Of a stretch of DNA of 44,734 bases, positions 22,766 to 30,128 are shown piece by piece (the first letter of the stretch is position 1; each line of letters begins with the position of its first letter). Below the pieces are notes generated by a model. It did not search any database, was not told where the DNA came from, and worked only from the letters and a program-made list of their open reading frames with translations. The stretch is from a virus. The position numbers were made by a program, and so were the translations under genes. The stretch lies in the IMG/VR virus record IMGVR_UViG_3300028592_000032, positions 1-44,734 of that record; one strand, given 5' to 3'.

Positions 22766-23115
22766 GCGCGGAACCCGCATACAGCGCCACCGGAACGATG
22801 ATCCACAAGGCCCCAGTCCACACCAAACTCGCTGAGGGCGGCACCAGCATTTCGCTTGGCTTCCCTGTCTGCGAAGTCACCGAATGGGTCGGCGAAGAAC
22901 AGGCTTCGACTGTAGCAGATTTGCTGTGTCGAGGCGAGCAAGTTGACGCGCTGCGGGAAGCTTTGGCCGCCTGTTATTGGGCACTTCAGCAGGCGCAGGA
23001 AGACCTCTCCGCCTTCGAAGCTGGCACCCGCACCAAGCGGTCTGTGTCCACGTCCTCGGCAATCACTGCTGCCCTCTCCCGCATCCCCGATATCCAGATC
23101 AAAGGAGCTGCGTAG
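22762..23115 (+). CDS. Hypothetical early protein (117 aa)
   Basis: A 117-aa soluble protein with two Cys residues and a helical C-terminal half (LREALAACYWALQQAQEDLS) that may form a coiled coil. RBS is GGGAGG; ATGA overlap with the previous gene. Function unknown. Confidence 0.55.
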   Translation: MSAEPAYSATGTMIHKAPVHTKLAEGGTSISLGFPVCEVTEWVGEEQASTVADLLCRGEQVDALREALAACYWALQQAQEDLSAFEAGTRTKRSVSTSSAITAALSRIPDIQIKGAA

Positions 23116-23523
23116 ATGAACCGCGAGAACATTCTGGCTGTCGCTGACGCTATCGAGAAGCACTCGATCCCAGATCTGGGGTTCAACATGCGACCGCTTC
23201 TCAGCGACTTCAACGCCGGCGACGACATGAAAAACCACTTCGGCACCGATTGTTCAACGATCGCCTGTGTTGCGGGATGGTCCTTTCTGCTTTCCGGCGG
23301 GGATGCCAAGGAACGGGACACCGAGACCATCTGGGACGGAGCGACGGACTGGCTTGGTCTACCACGACCGCAGTCTGTACGCCTTTTCGCCCCGGGTGAG
23401 TACCTCGGCCATTTTCGCGCGCTCACCGACACGCAAGCCGTCTCTGTCCTCCGTCACCTCGCTGAAACCGGCGAAGTAGACTGGAACCGCGCTCTCTCTC
23501 CTACTGAAGGAGAAAGAGGATGA
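23116..23523 (+). CDS. Conserved phage protein with CVAGW motif (135 aa)
   Basis: A 135-aa protein resembling a widespread phage/plasmid family with a Cys-containing N-terminal half around DCSTIACVAGWSFLLSGGDA, preceded by MNRENILAVADAIEKH. No activity is established for the family as far as I recall. Strong ribosome binding site (AAAGGAG). It is probably an early accessory protein. Confidence 0.6.
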   Translation: MNRENILAVADAIEKHSIPDLGFNMRPLLSDFNAGDDMKNHFGTDCSTIACVAGWSFLLSGGDAKERDTETIWDGATDWLGLPRPQSVRLFAPGEYLGHFRALTDTQAVSVLRHLAETGEVDWNRALSPTEGERG

Positions 23524-23729
23524 CCTTCACCCTCGTTGCGGATTGGTGGCTTGCGCCGCTCGCCGTGACCATCATCGCTTTCGGATGGTCCACGTTCAAG
23601 TGCAGTTCCATCCAGCCTTCGGGCGGCGGCTCGTTCCCCGACATGCCGCCGCTGGTGTGGCTGTTCTTTCACTCGGTCGCGTTTGTTGTGACGCTGATCG
23701 CATGGCTGATTTGGGCGGTGTTGACGTGA
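23520..23729 (+). CDS. Small membrane protein, two transmembrane helices (69 aa)
   Basis: Two hydrophobic segments (LAPLAVTIIAFGWSTF and LVWLFFHSVAFVVTLIAWLI) flank a short Ser/Gly/Pro loop. It is therefore an inner-membrane protein, perhaps for superinfection exclusion or host interference. AGAGG precedes the start and ATGA overlaps the previous gene. No family recognised. Confidence 0.6.
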   Translation: MTFTLVADWWLAPLAVTIIAFGWSTFKCSSIQPSGGGSFPDMPPLVWLFFHSVAFVVTLIAWLIWAVLT

Positions 23730-23890
23730 CCCTCCCATCCCCCTCCACCCCCATACAGCAGATACCGGTAGAGGCGCCCGTCGACTTCGAAACGATGCTG
23801 TTGCTTTGGAACAGCGAAGACGAACGCAAGCGCCGCATGGCCCTCGAGATGGCCGAACGCAACCGAGTGAACGCCAGGAGCAGCAAATGA
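23726..23890 (+). CDS. Hypothetical small protein, GTG start (54 aa)
   Basis: The GTG at 23726 overlaps the stop of the membrane-protein gene (GTGA), and its TGA overlaps the next ATG. The C-terminal half (NSEDERKRRMALEMAERNRV) is a charged helix. Coupling on both sides is the evidence for translation; function unknown. Confidence 0.5.
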   Translation: MTLPSPSTPIQQIPVEAPVDFETMLLLWNSEDERKRRMALEMAERNRVNARSSK

Positions 23891-24111
23891 ACCGCGCCCT
23901 TCGATTGGCTGTGCCGGCCGATGTTGCCGAGCCTGTCGCCAGCTTCGACTACCGCAATCTCACCGACCTGCATTTCGCCCTGCGATCGGCTGACGAAGCT
24001 GTCCAGATGGCCCGTGCAACACCCCGCCGCGGTGAACTGTCCGAACTGGTCAGCCTGCGTGATGCGGCTGTGGTCGAGGCGCTGGAAAACCTCCGCAAGG
24101 TGCTGCCATGA
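23887..24111 (+). CDS. Hypothetical protein (74 aa)
   Basis: A helical 74-aa protein (DEAVQMARATPRRGELSELV) preceded by AGGAG, with ATGA overlaps at both ends, directly before the Gp157 gene. Possibly an accessory to the recombination genes; unproven. Confidence 0.55.
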   Translation: MNRALRLAVPADVAEPVASFDYRNLTDLHFALRSADEAVQMARATPRRGELSELVSLRDAAVVEALENLRKVLP

Positions 24112-24620
24112 ACGACTATCTCGCGGCCGATGTATCGTACACGAGTTCGGCTATCGACGCCATGCTCAAGGCCTATCCGGAGCTGATGGACGACGAGGAA
24201 CTGCGCTCCGATATGCTCGAAGCCGAAACCTCGCTGCCGGCCGTCGCGTCGAAGATCGTCCGCGCCCGCCAGGAGCGGCTAGCGATGGCCGAAGGGCTGA
24301 ACCTCTACATCAAGGATCTCACCGAACGCCGGGACCGGCTGTCACGCGGCGCGGACGGACTCAAGGGCCTGCTGCTCAAGCTGATGGCTACGGCCAAGCT
24401 TCCCACCCTGCCCCTGCCCGAAGCCACTGTGAGCGTCCGCGCTGGCAACACGTCCGTGTCGATCACCGACCTAGACGAGCTGCCGCAGGGCTTCTTCACC
24501 GAGGAAGTCAGGCGAGTGCCGCGCAAAGACGCGCTGAAGCTCGCGCTTGAGGCCGGCGCCGATGTGCCAGGCGCGGCGCTGGTGACCGGCGAGAACGTGC
24601 TGACAGTGAGGGTGAAATGA
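24108..24620 (+). CDS. Gp157-like protein (170 aa)
   Basis: Matches the Siphovirus Gp157 family (protein first noted with phage resistance in streptococcal phages). The first ~90 residues are a helical coiled region (LPAVASKIVRARQERLAMAE), followed by a compact beta domain with LPEATVSVRAGNTSVSITD and LPQGFFTEEVRRVPRKDALK, the family signature. In phage genomes this gene commonly sits next to single-strand annealing or replication proteins, as here beside the Rad52-type gene. Its molecular activity is not settled. Confidence 0.8.
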   Translation: MNDYLAADVSYTSSAIDAMLKAYPELMDDEELRSDMLEAETSLPAVASKIVRARQERLAMAEGLNLYIKDLTERRDRLSRGADGLKGLLLKLMATAKLPTLPLPEATVSVRAGNTSVSITDLDELPQGFFTEEVRRVPRKDALKLALEAGADVPGAALVTGENVLTVRVK

Positions 24621-25333
24621 CCTTCACCGACGCACAAAAGGCGGAGCTTGCCAAGCCGCTCGATCGCTCCACCGTCAAGGAGCGGAAGCAGGCGGGGCGG
24701 AAGCTATCCTACGTCGAAGGCTGGCACGTCATAGCCGAGGCGAACCGCATCTTCGGGTTCGACGGCTGGCAGCGGGAAACCGTTCTGCTCACTGAGACGA
24801 ACCGCGACCTAGTGCATCTCACCGGCGACAGCGGCCCCTATGATCAGTGGCGCATTGGCTACATCGCGAAAGTGCGCGTGACCGTTGGCGATGTCATCCG
24901 GGAGGGCACAGGGTACGGCTCCGGGATGGGCAAGCCGGAAGCCATCGGCGACGCCGTCGAGGGCGCGATCAAGGAAGCCGAGACGGACGCTATGAAGCGA
25001 GCGCTTATGACGTTCGGCAACCCGTTCGGACTGGCGCTTTACGACAAGACCCAAGCGAACGTCGCGGACGAGCCGGCGCCCACGCCCGCGCCCCGTATGA
25101 GCTACGCCGACCAGATCCAGTCTGGCAACACCATCAAGAGCGTCGACGAAGTCTGGGAGCGCATCAAGTTCCTGCCCGAGGCTGAGATGCCTCAAGTGGA
25201 ATTCGACCGTCTGTACGGCATCTACCAGAAGCGCATTCTGGCGTTGAAACCCATGCCGGCGACGTTGGGCGCTCACCTCGACAATTTGGAACGCGCCGAA
25301 AAGTCAGGCGCTTCCGCAACAGTCCCCAACTGA
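24617..25333 (+). CDS. Rad52-family single-strand annealing protein (238 aa)
   Basis: Anneals complementary DNA strands in phage recombination. The Rad52/22 signature is clear: LSYVEGWHVIAEANRIFGFD (residues 30-49), a following beta region with WRIGYIAKVRVTVGD, GTGYGSG, and EAIGDAVEGAIKEAETDAMK followed by LMTFGNPFGLALYDK. The C-terminal third is a variable tail. It overlaps the Gp157 gene by four bases. No partner exonuclease was recognised next to it. Confidence 0.9.
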   Translation: MTFTDAQKAELAKPLDRSTVKERKQAGRKLSYVEGWHVIAEANRIFGFDGWQRETVLLTETNRDLVHLTGDSGPYDQWRIGYIAKVRVTVGDVIREGTGYGSGMGKPEAIGDAVEGAIKEAETDAMKRALMTFGNPFGLALYDKTQANVADEPAPTPAPRMSYADQIQSGNTIKSVDEVWERIKFLPEAEMPQVEFDRLYGIYQKRILALKPMPATLGAHLDNLERAEKSGASATVPN

Positions 25334-25339
25334 AAGGGC

Positions 25340-25365
25340 GGCGGCGGGGATCGTAACCCGTCGCC
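25340..25365 (+). terminator. Stable hairpin after the Rad52 gene
   Basis: GGCGGCGGG pairs with CCCGTCGCC over 9 bp (one G-U) around an 8-base loop, followed by GGTTTCTCC. It begins seven bases after the Rad52 stop and ends nine bases before the next gene's GTG. It may attenuate transcription, protect the upstream mRNA end, or control translation of the next gene. The weak T run argues against a full terminator. Confidence 0.45.
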
Positions 25366-25374
25366 GGTTTCTCC

Positions 25375-25827
25375 GTGACCGACGCAGCAATCATTGAAGC
25401 CGAGTACGTCGAATGGAAGATGGTGAAGACCCGCAAGGCGCTTCAGCTAATTTTCGAGGTGCCGCTTGAGCACCAGGCGCTCGTGCAGGCCGCGCTCGGA
25501 ACGCCGATGCCGGACACCAGCACGCCGGTTGCCATCGCCCGGATGTATCTCGAACCAACTGTTACAGAAAACGTAACGGTTGCCGAGATTGAGCCGCCGC
25601 GCCCGCAGAAGTCGCTGGCGCAGATCGCCGGCATCATCTGCGCCCAGCCCGCCTTCTGGAAATACATCAATGTGGCTGATGCCGATGCCGCCGCTGATTA
25701 TGTGCGTGGCCATTGCAACGTCAGCAGCCGCGCCGCGCTCGATCACAACGAGGACGCGGCGACCGCCTTCCGCACTCTGAACACCGATTACAAGCTCTGG
25801 CTCGACGGCAGGGATTTGGCTGCATGA
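25375..25827 (+). CDS. Hypothetical protein downstream of Rad52 (150 aa)
   Basis: Two halves are seen: an N-terminal beta-rich part (YVEWKMVKTRKALQLIFEVP) and a helical part with LAQIAGIICAQPAFWKYINV and CNVSSRAALDHNEDAATAFR. The second half resembles proteins found with phage recombination genes that describe maximum template lengths, but no motif is decisive. The GTG at 25375 is the presumed start; it has no clear ribosome binding site and follows the hairpin directly. Confidence 0.55.
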   Translation: MTDAAIIEAEYVEWKMVKTRKALQLIFEVPLEHQALVQAALGTPMPDTSTPVAIARMYLEPTVTENVTVAEIEPPRPQKSLAQIAGIICAQPAFWKYINVADADAAADYVRGHCNVSSRAALDHNEDAATAFRTLNTDYKLWLDGRDLAA

Positions 25828-26048
25828 CCCGCATCAGCTCCACCAAGTACCTCGCCGGCTCCCGGGGCGCGACCTGCAAACTGCAGATCCCCGGCGTTTG
25901 CACTGGCGACACCGAGACCACCATTCCAGCGCACATCCGTGACCGGCATACCGGGCGCAGCCAGAAGGCCAGCGACCTGTCTGTCGCTGATGCGTGCTTC
26001 GCCTGCCACGAGACATGCGCGCGAAGCTGCCGAACGGCACGTTCTTGA
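25824..26048 (+). pseudogene. ybcO: YbcO/DUF1364-like nuclease, N-terminal part, frameshifted
   Basis: Residues 1-64 align well with YbcO-type (DUF1364) HNH-like nucleases of lambdoid nin regions: RGATCKLQIPGVCTGDTETT, PAHIRD, then ACFACHE. Right after CHE (26005-26013) the frame runs into unrelated residues and stops. The expected continuation is in another frame, starting at the ATG 26015. A one-base loss near 26011-26015 explains it. It is thus a broken gene, a sequencing error, or a two-peptide version. ATGA overlap with the previous gene. Confidence 0.6.
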
Positions 26049-26275
26049 CCGGCGAGGATTGGTTGTTCTTTGCCCTACGCGGGCTTCAGGACACGCTGGA
26101 AAGCCGCGTTGATGCTGGGCTGCTGTTCGTCAGCCAGGATGTGGTCAAGAGCTTCCACGATCGCCCCGCGAAGCAGCGTAGTTCGAAGCCCTCCCGCCCC
26201 ATTCCCCAGCGCGAGAACCCGTGGCCCGAAGGCCGCAAGCTGGTGTCTCGCCCCCTCTCCCGCAACGTCAGATAG
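26015..26275 (+). CDS. YbcO/DUF1364-like nuclease, C-terminal part in the next frame (86 aa)
   Basis: Begins MRAKLPNGTFLTGEDWLFFA and continues ALRGLQDTLESRVDAGLLFV, which matches the helix after the CHD motif in YbcO-like proteins (CALEGMARTQ-like). A basic C-terminal tail follows (SSKPSRPIPQRENPWPEGRK), absent from YbcO. It overlaps the N-terminal part by 34 bases. If the ATG at 26015 is used, the two halves could be made as separate chains, but it has no ribosome binding site. Confidence 0.5.
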   Translation: MRAKLPNGTFLTGEDWLFFALRGLQDTLESRVDAGLLFVSQDVVKSFHDRPAKQRSSKPSRPIPQRENPWPEGRKLVSRPLSRNVR

Positions 26276-26284
26276 GACACTGCC

Positions 26285-26665
26285 GTGACCAGAACCGTCG
26301 CATTTCTTGCCGCCGCCGTCGCAATCACCGGCTTGGCCGCATGCAGTGACGCCGATGTGGCGTCCCGCAACCTCAGCCAAGCCGCCGACAACTTTGAAGT
26401 CCCGCGCCGCGTCGTCCTCTACAACGGCATCACCGACGCCTACATTCAGGAGGTGAAGGGCTTCTGCTCGCGCGGCAACGCCGACACCGGCAACGAAGTC
26501 ACCATCACCTGCAAGACGCCCACTGGCTTCGTCAAGCACATGTGGATCCTCGGCGACAACCAGCTCGTGTTCGTAGAGCAGTTGCAGGACGTGAAAGTTG
26601 GGACCGACTTCTACACGGTGAACTTCAAGCCGTCCGTCATCATCCCTGATTTCAAGGTGAGGTGA
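26285..26665 (+). CDS. Small lipoprotein (126 aa)
   Basis: A GTG start after AGGACA, then a signal peptide with lipobox (MTRTVAFLAAAVAITGLAAC), so Cys20 would be lipidated and the protein placed in the envelope. The mature part has two further Cys residues (FC...TC) that may form a disulfide, and is predicted beta-rich (TPTGFVKHMWILGDNQLVFV). Such beta-sandwich lipoproteins are common in rhizobial phages and may exclude related phages. That role is inference. Confidence 0.7.
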   Translation: MTRTVAFLAAAVAITGLAACSDADVASRNLSQAADNFEVPRRVVLYNGITDAYIQEVKGFCSRGNADTGNEVTITCKTPTGFVKHMWILGDNQLVFVEQLQDVKVGTDFYTVNFKPSVIIPDFKVR

Positions 26666-26668
26666 GCC

Positions 26669-26983
26669 ATGACCTCCCCTGACACTGCCGTGAACGAAGT
26701 GAGGACGACGCGCTGGCTGGATCAGCCGAACGACGAAGACACTGCGGTAAACATCGTTTCCGATCGGTGGCCCCGACCTATCGCCACGGTGCTCTCCTAT
26801 GCCTCAAGGGATATCGGCCCCGGCCGCGCAGAGCGCGACAAGCACGCCCGGCTGATCGCCGCCGCACCGGAAATGCTGGACGCATTGCGCCAGGCTCGCG
26901 AGTGGCTTGAGGGCTGGGCGAGCGCTACTCACCAGCTCGAAGTCATCAACGCCGCCATTGCTTCTGCGGAGTCCTCCTCATGA
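26669..26983 (+). CDS. Hypothetical phage protein with AAPEMLDAL motif (104 aa)
   Basis: The C-terminal half has the very common phage signature ARLIAAAPEMLDALRQAREW, found in many small accessory proteins of unknown role. RBS AAGGTGAG. ATGA overlap with the next gene. The 127-aa gene at 30922 carries a related version (YAAAPELLSALIEAE). Confidence 0.6.
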   Translation: MTSPDTAVNEVRTTRWLDQPNDEDTAVNIVSDRWPRPIATVLSYASRDIGPGRAERDKHARLIAAAPEMLDALRQAREWLEGWASATHQLEVINAAIASAESSS

Positions 26984-27555
26984 CCGTAGCAGGACAGATC
27001 ACAGACGAGCGGTTGGGAGATCTTCGATGCTTCGCGCGCCTCAAGGAAGATGCGTGTCTGCGCGATGAAGCGCTGTTGACGGCAAAACAGTTCGCGGACT
27101 TTGGGCTCGCCCTCACCGAACTCCAGCACCGCAGAGAGGCAGAGGCGGGGGCATTGCCGGCCGACGACAACGCGCTTGCGCAGATGTGCGAGGACTTCCA
27201 GCAGGGCAGTGTGGCATTTGCGAACGATCCGGATGAGTTCCACCACCTGATCGAGTTCACGCCGCCGCAGTTGCGCGAATTCATCGCGACCCGCGTTCGC
27301 GCCGCCTCTCCATCCTCTCCAGCATCCGGGGTGCGGGTGAAGGTCAAGCCGCTTGAGTGGCACGGGCCAGATTTCGAGGACGAGTATTGGGCCGCCTCGT
27401 TGGACCTAAAGTACGTGATCCATCCGCCCAACGAGCGCGGTGTTCGATGGCTAGGCGGTGTCGGTGGATACTTCCGGCTCGTTGATGAGGCCAAGTCCGT
27501 AGCGGAAAAACACAACGAGGCTCGCATCCTTTCCGCCCTCGGGGAGCATCCCTGA
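26980..27555 (+). CDS. Hypothetical mosaic protein (191 aa)
   Basis: The N-terminal 100 residues are helical and polar. The C-terminal half (VRVKVKPLEWHGPDFEDEYW, then LDLKYVIHPPNERGVRWLGG) resembles a module repeated in phage accessory proteins that starts with KVKPLEW. It therefore looks like a modular accessory protein. Function unknown. Confidence 0.55.
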   Translation: MTVAGQITDERLGDLRCFARLKEDACLRDEALLTAKQFADFGLALTELQHRREAEAGALPADDNALAQMCEDFQQGSVAFANDPDEFHHLIEFTPPQLREFIATRVRAASPSSPASGVRVKVKPLEWHGPDFEDEYWAASLDLKYVIHPPNERGVRWLGGVGGYFRLVDEAKSVAEKHNEARILSALGEHP

Positions 27556-28043
27556 TGGGCAAGGAACAGGAACTGCGGCCCGACCTCCCCACGTTTTTGC
27601 TGTGGGTTGCTGACAGCTACGAAGCGCTTGCCAGTGTCTCCACGATCCCGGAAGAAATCGAGGGGTTCAAGGGCAGCGCCGAAATGGCCCGCGAGCATCA
27701 CGCCGCCCTCGCCCGCCGCTCTAGCGATGAACAGGCGGAGGTGGTGGGGTGGCGCTATCGGCGGCGATACCAGAACACAGATGGCGAACGCGTCTGGTCC
27801 AAGTGGTTGCTGATGGATCATCGGCCGACTGGGCTCGACGCAGAGTGCGAAAGCGAACGGCTCGTCCGCGCCTCTCCAGTGGCTATGGGTGGGGTAACGG
27901 AGGAGATGGCAAAGACCGCGATTGCGGTGTTTCTCGATGATCCAGAGTGGGACATGGGCCTCGGCAACGGCGACAAAATTCGCCGCATGGTAGCCGCACT
28001 TACCGCCGCCCTCTCTCCACCGGGAAAGGGGGATGGGCAATGA
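27555..28043 (+). CDS. Hypothetical mosaic protein (162 aa)
   Basis: A soluble 162-aa protein whose middle (VVGWRYRRRYQNTDGERVWS) is a common phage accessory module and whose end (GDKIRRMVAALTAALSPPGK) is helical. GGGGAG precedes the start, which overlaps the previous stop by one base. Function unknown. Confidence 0.55.
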   Translation: MGKEQELRPDLPTFLLWVADSYEALASVSTIPEEIEGFKGSAEMAREHHAALARRSSDEQAEVVGWRYRRRYQNTDGERVWSKWLLMDHRPTGLDAECESERLVRASPVAMGGVTEEMAKTAIAVFLDDPEWDMGLGNGDKIRRMVAALTAALSPPGKGDGQ

Positions 28044-28315
28044 AGCTCCTCAAGACTCGCCTTCACTGCCCAAAGTGCAAAGGTGATAATCTAAACCTAG
28101 TCGAGTGCGGCACTTTCACTACGACGTTCCGCGCTGAGGCTGGCGTCTTCGACCGAGAGTTCGGCATCCACGAGCCTGAGGGCATCGACCGAATCGAGGC
28201 GCATTGCCGTGACTGCGGCCATGCATGGAAGCCGCGCGGCGCTCTGCAGATTGATGATGTCGCGATCGACCCTTTTGGCCTCGGATCCGCCCTCCCTACG
28301 GATAAACAGCCATGA
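28040..28315 (+). CDS. Zinc-ribbon protein (91 aa)
   Basis: Two CxxC pairs (HCPKCKGDNLNLVEC early, and EAHCRDCGHAWKPRG later) form a zinc ribbon, suggesting nucleic-acid or protein binding. RBS GGGGGATGGG; ATGA overlap with both neighbours. Exact role unknown. Confidence 0.6.
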   Translation: MKLLKTRLHCPKCKGDNLNLVECGTFTTTFRAEAGVFDREFGIHEPEGIDRIEAHCRDCGHAWKPRGALQIDDVAIDPFGLGSALPTDKQP

Positions 28316-28413
28316 GCCCGATGGAACGCAGAGAACGCTGGCGCTGGAGGATTGCAGTTGTTGTCGGCGCTGTCCTGCTGCTGGCGTGGGGTATGGGGGG
28401 GTTGGGGAAATGA
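28312..28413 (+). CDS. Single-pass membrane peptide (33 aa)
   Basis: MSPMERRERWRWRIAVVVGA followed by VLLLAWGMGG: a strongly basic, Trp-rich head and one transmembrane helix, oriented with the basic end inside. It is linked by ATGA overlaps to the zinc-ribbon gene upstream and the excisionase gene downstream. Function unknown; the second such micro membrane protein in this genome. Confidence 0.5.
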   Translation: MSPMERRERWRWRIAVVVGAVLLLAWGMGGLGK

Positions 28414-28700
28414 CGGCGCGCCCGATGACGCCAGAGCAGGTTGCCGACCATTGGGGGTGTTCCCCGAACCACGTTCGCAACCTTATCCACCGCGGCGAGC
28501 TGCGGGCTTTCCGGCTTGGGAAAAGGCTGATTAGGATTCCGGCCGAAGCAATCGGGGAGTACGAAGAATGTCAGACGCGACAGAATACCGGATCGGACGA
28601 CTTGACGGAGGTTTCTGTGTCTCCTGGTGGGAGGACGGAAAGCGGCGGCGCTATCGTCTTGATGCACAGTCGCGAAAGGAAGCCGAGAGCGAGGCCATAG
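28410..28700 (+). CDS. xis: Excisionase-like MerR-type helix-turn-helix protein (96 aa)
   Basis: The first ~60 residues (MTPEQVADHWGCSPNHVRNL, then HRGELRAFRLGKRLIRIPAE) are a typical HTH_17/excisionase winged helix, which bends DNA at the attachment site and directs excision. It lies directly upstream of the integrase and overlaps it by 133 bases in another frame. The C-terminal 35 residues, encoded in the overlap, are low-complexity. Confidence 0.75.
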   Translation: MTARPMTPEQVADHWGCSPNHVRNLIHRGELRAFRLGKRLIRIPAEAIGEYEECQTRQNTGSDDLTEVSVSPGGRTESGGAIVLMHSRERKPRARP

Positions 28701-29581
28701 ACGTAGTTCGACGGGAAACGGTGAAGCAGAAAGCCCCGACCGTCAAGACCCTATGGGATCTGTACCGGCAAGAGAAATCCGGGCGCCGCGTGGCGGCGGC
28801 GATGAAATCTGAGTGGGGGGTGATAGGGCCCAGCTTCGGCGCCCTGCGCTACGACCAGATCGGCGTCGATACCTGCCGCGCCTACGTTCGCGAGCAGCGC
28901 AGGGCCAAGCGCAAGGACGGGACGATCTGGACCGAGATGGGCCATCTGCGCACTGTGCTGGTGTGGGCCGTGAAGCGCCAGCTCATCCCGTATGCCCCGG
29001 AGATCGAGCGGCCGCAGAAGCCTGCATCGAAAGACCGCTGGCTGAACGACGCCGAGATCACGAAGCTACTGGCGGTCGACTGCGCGCCTCACATCAAGCT
29101 GGCAATCCAGTTGATGTTGCAGACGGCAGGGCGCGTCACCGCCATTCTCGAGTTGACCTGGGATCGGGTGGATTTCGAGCGCGGACAGATCAATCTGCGC
29201 TCCGACGACGAAGGGCCGCGCAAGGGCCGCGCCGTGGTCGCCATGAACCCCGGCCTCAAGGCTTCGCTGAGCCAGGCAAAGGCGATGGCGCTGACAGACT
29301 ATTGCATCGAGTGGGGAGGCCAACCGGTGAAGCGGATCAAGACAGGCTTCAAGCGTGCCGTAGCTGACGCCGGGCTGGTCGACGTATCGCCGCATGTCCT
29401 ACGCCACACAGCGGCGGTTCACATGGCAGCGGGCGGGATACCGATGGAACGGATCAGCCAGTTCCTTGGCCACACCAGCACGTCGGTGACGGAGCGGGTA
29501 TATGCGCGATTCGCGCCCGACCATCTGCGCGAGGCAGCGGCGGTGCTGGACTTCACCACCCGGCTTCGGCTGGTGAAATAG
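28568..29581 (+). CDS. int: Tyrosine-recombinase integrase (337 aa)
   Basis: Integrates and excises the prophage. An N-terminal arm/core-binding part (about 1-150) precedes the catalytic domain. The catalytic residues are Arg189 (TAGRVTAILELTW), His276 and Arg279 (SPHVLRHTA), His302 (FLGHTSTS) and the nucleophile Tyr312 (VYARFAP). All expected residues are present and the length is usual. The attachment site lies 67 bases beyond the stop. The 5' 133 bases overlap the excisionase gene. Confidence 0.93.
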   Translation: MSDATEYRIGRLDGGFCVSWWEDGKRRRYRLDAQSRKEAESEAIDVVRRETVKQKAPTVKTLWDLYRQEKSGRRVAAAMKSEWGVIGPSFGALRYDQIGVDTCRAYVREQRRAKRKDGTIWTEMGHLRTVLVWAVKRQLIPYAPEIERPQKPASKDRWLNDAEITKLLAVDCAPHIKLAIQLMLQTAGRVTAILELTWDRVDFERGQINLRSDDEGPRKGRAVVAMNPGLKASLSQAKAMALTDYCIEWGGQPVKRIKTGFKRAVADAGLVDVSPHVLRHTAAVHMAAGGIPMERISQFLGHTSTSVTERVYARFAPDHLREAAAVLDFTTRLRLVK

Positions 29582-29647
29582 GTTCGATGAACTAGAGGCC
29601 CAACACGTAATGGACTGGCTAAGTGCTTGTATCTATGATAGAAAGAA

Positions 29648-29692
29648 TGGTGGGCCCACCAGGACTCGAACCTGGAACCAGACCGTTATGAG
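29648..29692 (-). other. attP: attP core: 3' half of a CAU-anticodon tRNA gene
   Basis: On the minus strand the sequence runs from an anticodon loop CTCATAA through a variable loop, a perfect T-arm (CCAGG-TTCGAGT-CCTGG), an acceptor strand TGGGCCC, A, and CCA. The 5' half of a tRNA is absent: the bases before the loop do not pair with the anticodon stem. This is the usual appearance of a phage attachment core that rebuilds the host tRNA on integration. The sequence best fits tRNA-Ile2 (CAU); tRNA-Met is the alternative. Confidence 0.85.
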
Positions 29693-29852
29693 CAGGTGGT
29701 TTTGTGGCGCAACCCGCGCAACAGCGCCAAAAAGGCCACTTTCGTTTGGGGCTTCGCGCAACCAGTTCCGTGAGTGTTCTCGTGGAGCAGGTTCAGCGTG
29801 CCAAAGGCCCAACTGTTTTGCCTGATCCCCACCACCTGTATGGAGAACGAGA
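29693..29852. other. Non-coding region beside attP with repeated GCGCAAC words
   Basis: No gene is seen between attP and the next gene. The word GCGCAAC occurs three times (29707-29713, 29716-29722, 29756-29762), which could be integrase arm or excisionase sites, but the copies are short. The end of the region holds the ribosome binding site GGAGAACGAG of the next gene. Confidence 0.3.
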
Positions 29853-30128
29853 ATGACGAAGTTCAGAAAGAGGCCCGTCGTGGTTGAGGCCATCCAGTAC
29901 ACTGGGACCCGAGTCGCCGTTACGGATGTGCCAAAGTGGTTCTTCGACGCCCTTGTTGACAGAACCGTGAGATCCAGCCCCGATGAGGCGCCGACCCCGT
30001 ATCTGACCATCAAGACACTTGATGGCGACCACCGGGCAGACATAGGCGACTGGATCATCCAAGGCGTGAAGGGCGAGCTGTATCCCTGCAAGCCGGATAT
30101 CTTCGCCGCGACTTACGAACCGGCTTAG
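29853..30128 (+). CDS. Conserved phage protein starting MTKFRKRPVVVEA (91 aa)
   Basis: A very common small phage protein family recognised by the N-terminus MTKFRKRPVVVEAIQYTG and the centre TIKTLDGDHRADIGDWIIQG. No function is established. It is the first gene after attP and is read rightward, so in a prophage it would lie near one end. It ends overlapping the opposite-strand gene by four bases. Confidence 0.65.
   Translation: MTKFRKRPVVVEAIQYTGTRVAVTDVPKWFFDALVDRTVRSSPDEAPTPYLTIKTLDGDHRADIGDWIIQGVKGELYPCKPDIFAATYEPA

Noticed and set aside
29648-29692. A complete functional tRNA gene at the attachment site
   Set aside because: Bases upstream of the anticodon loop cannot form the anticodon stem, and no D-arm or 5' acceptor is present; only the 3' half exists.
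29610-29825. Plus-strand open frame across the attachment site
   Set aside because: It runs through the tRNA-derived attP core and has no ribosome binding site or protein-like composition.
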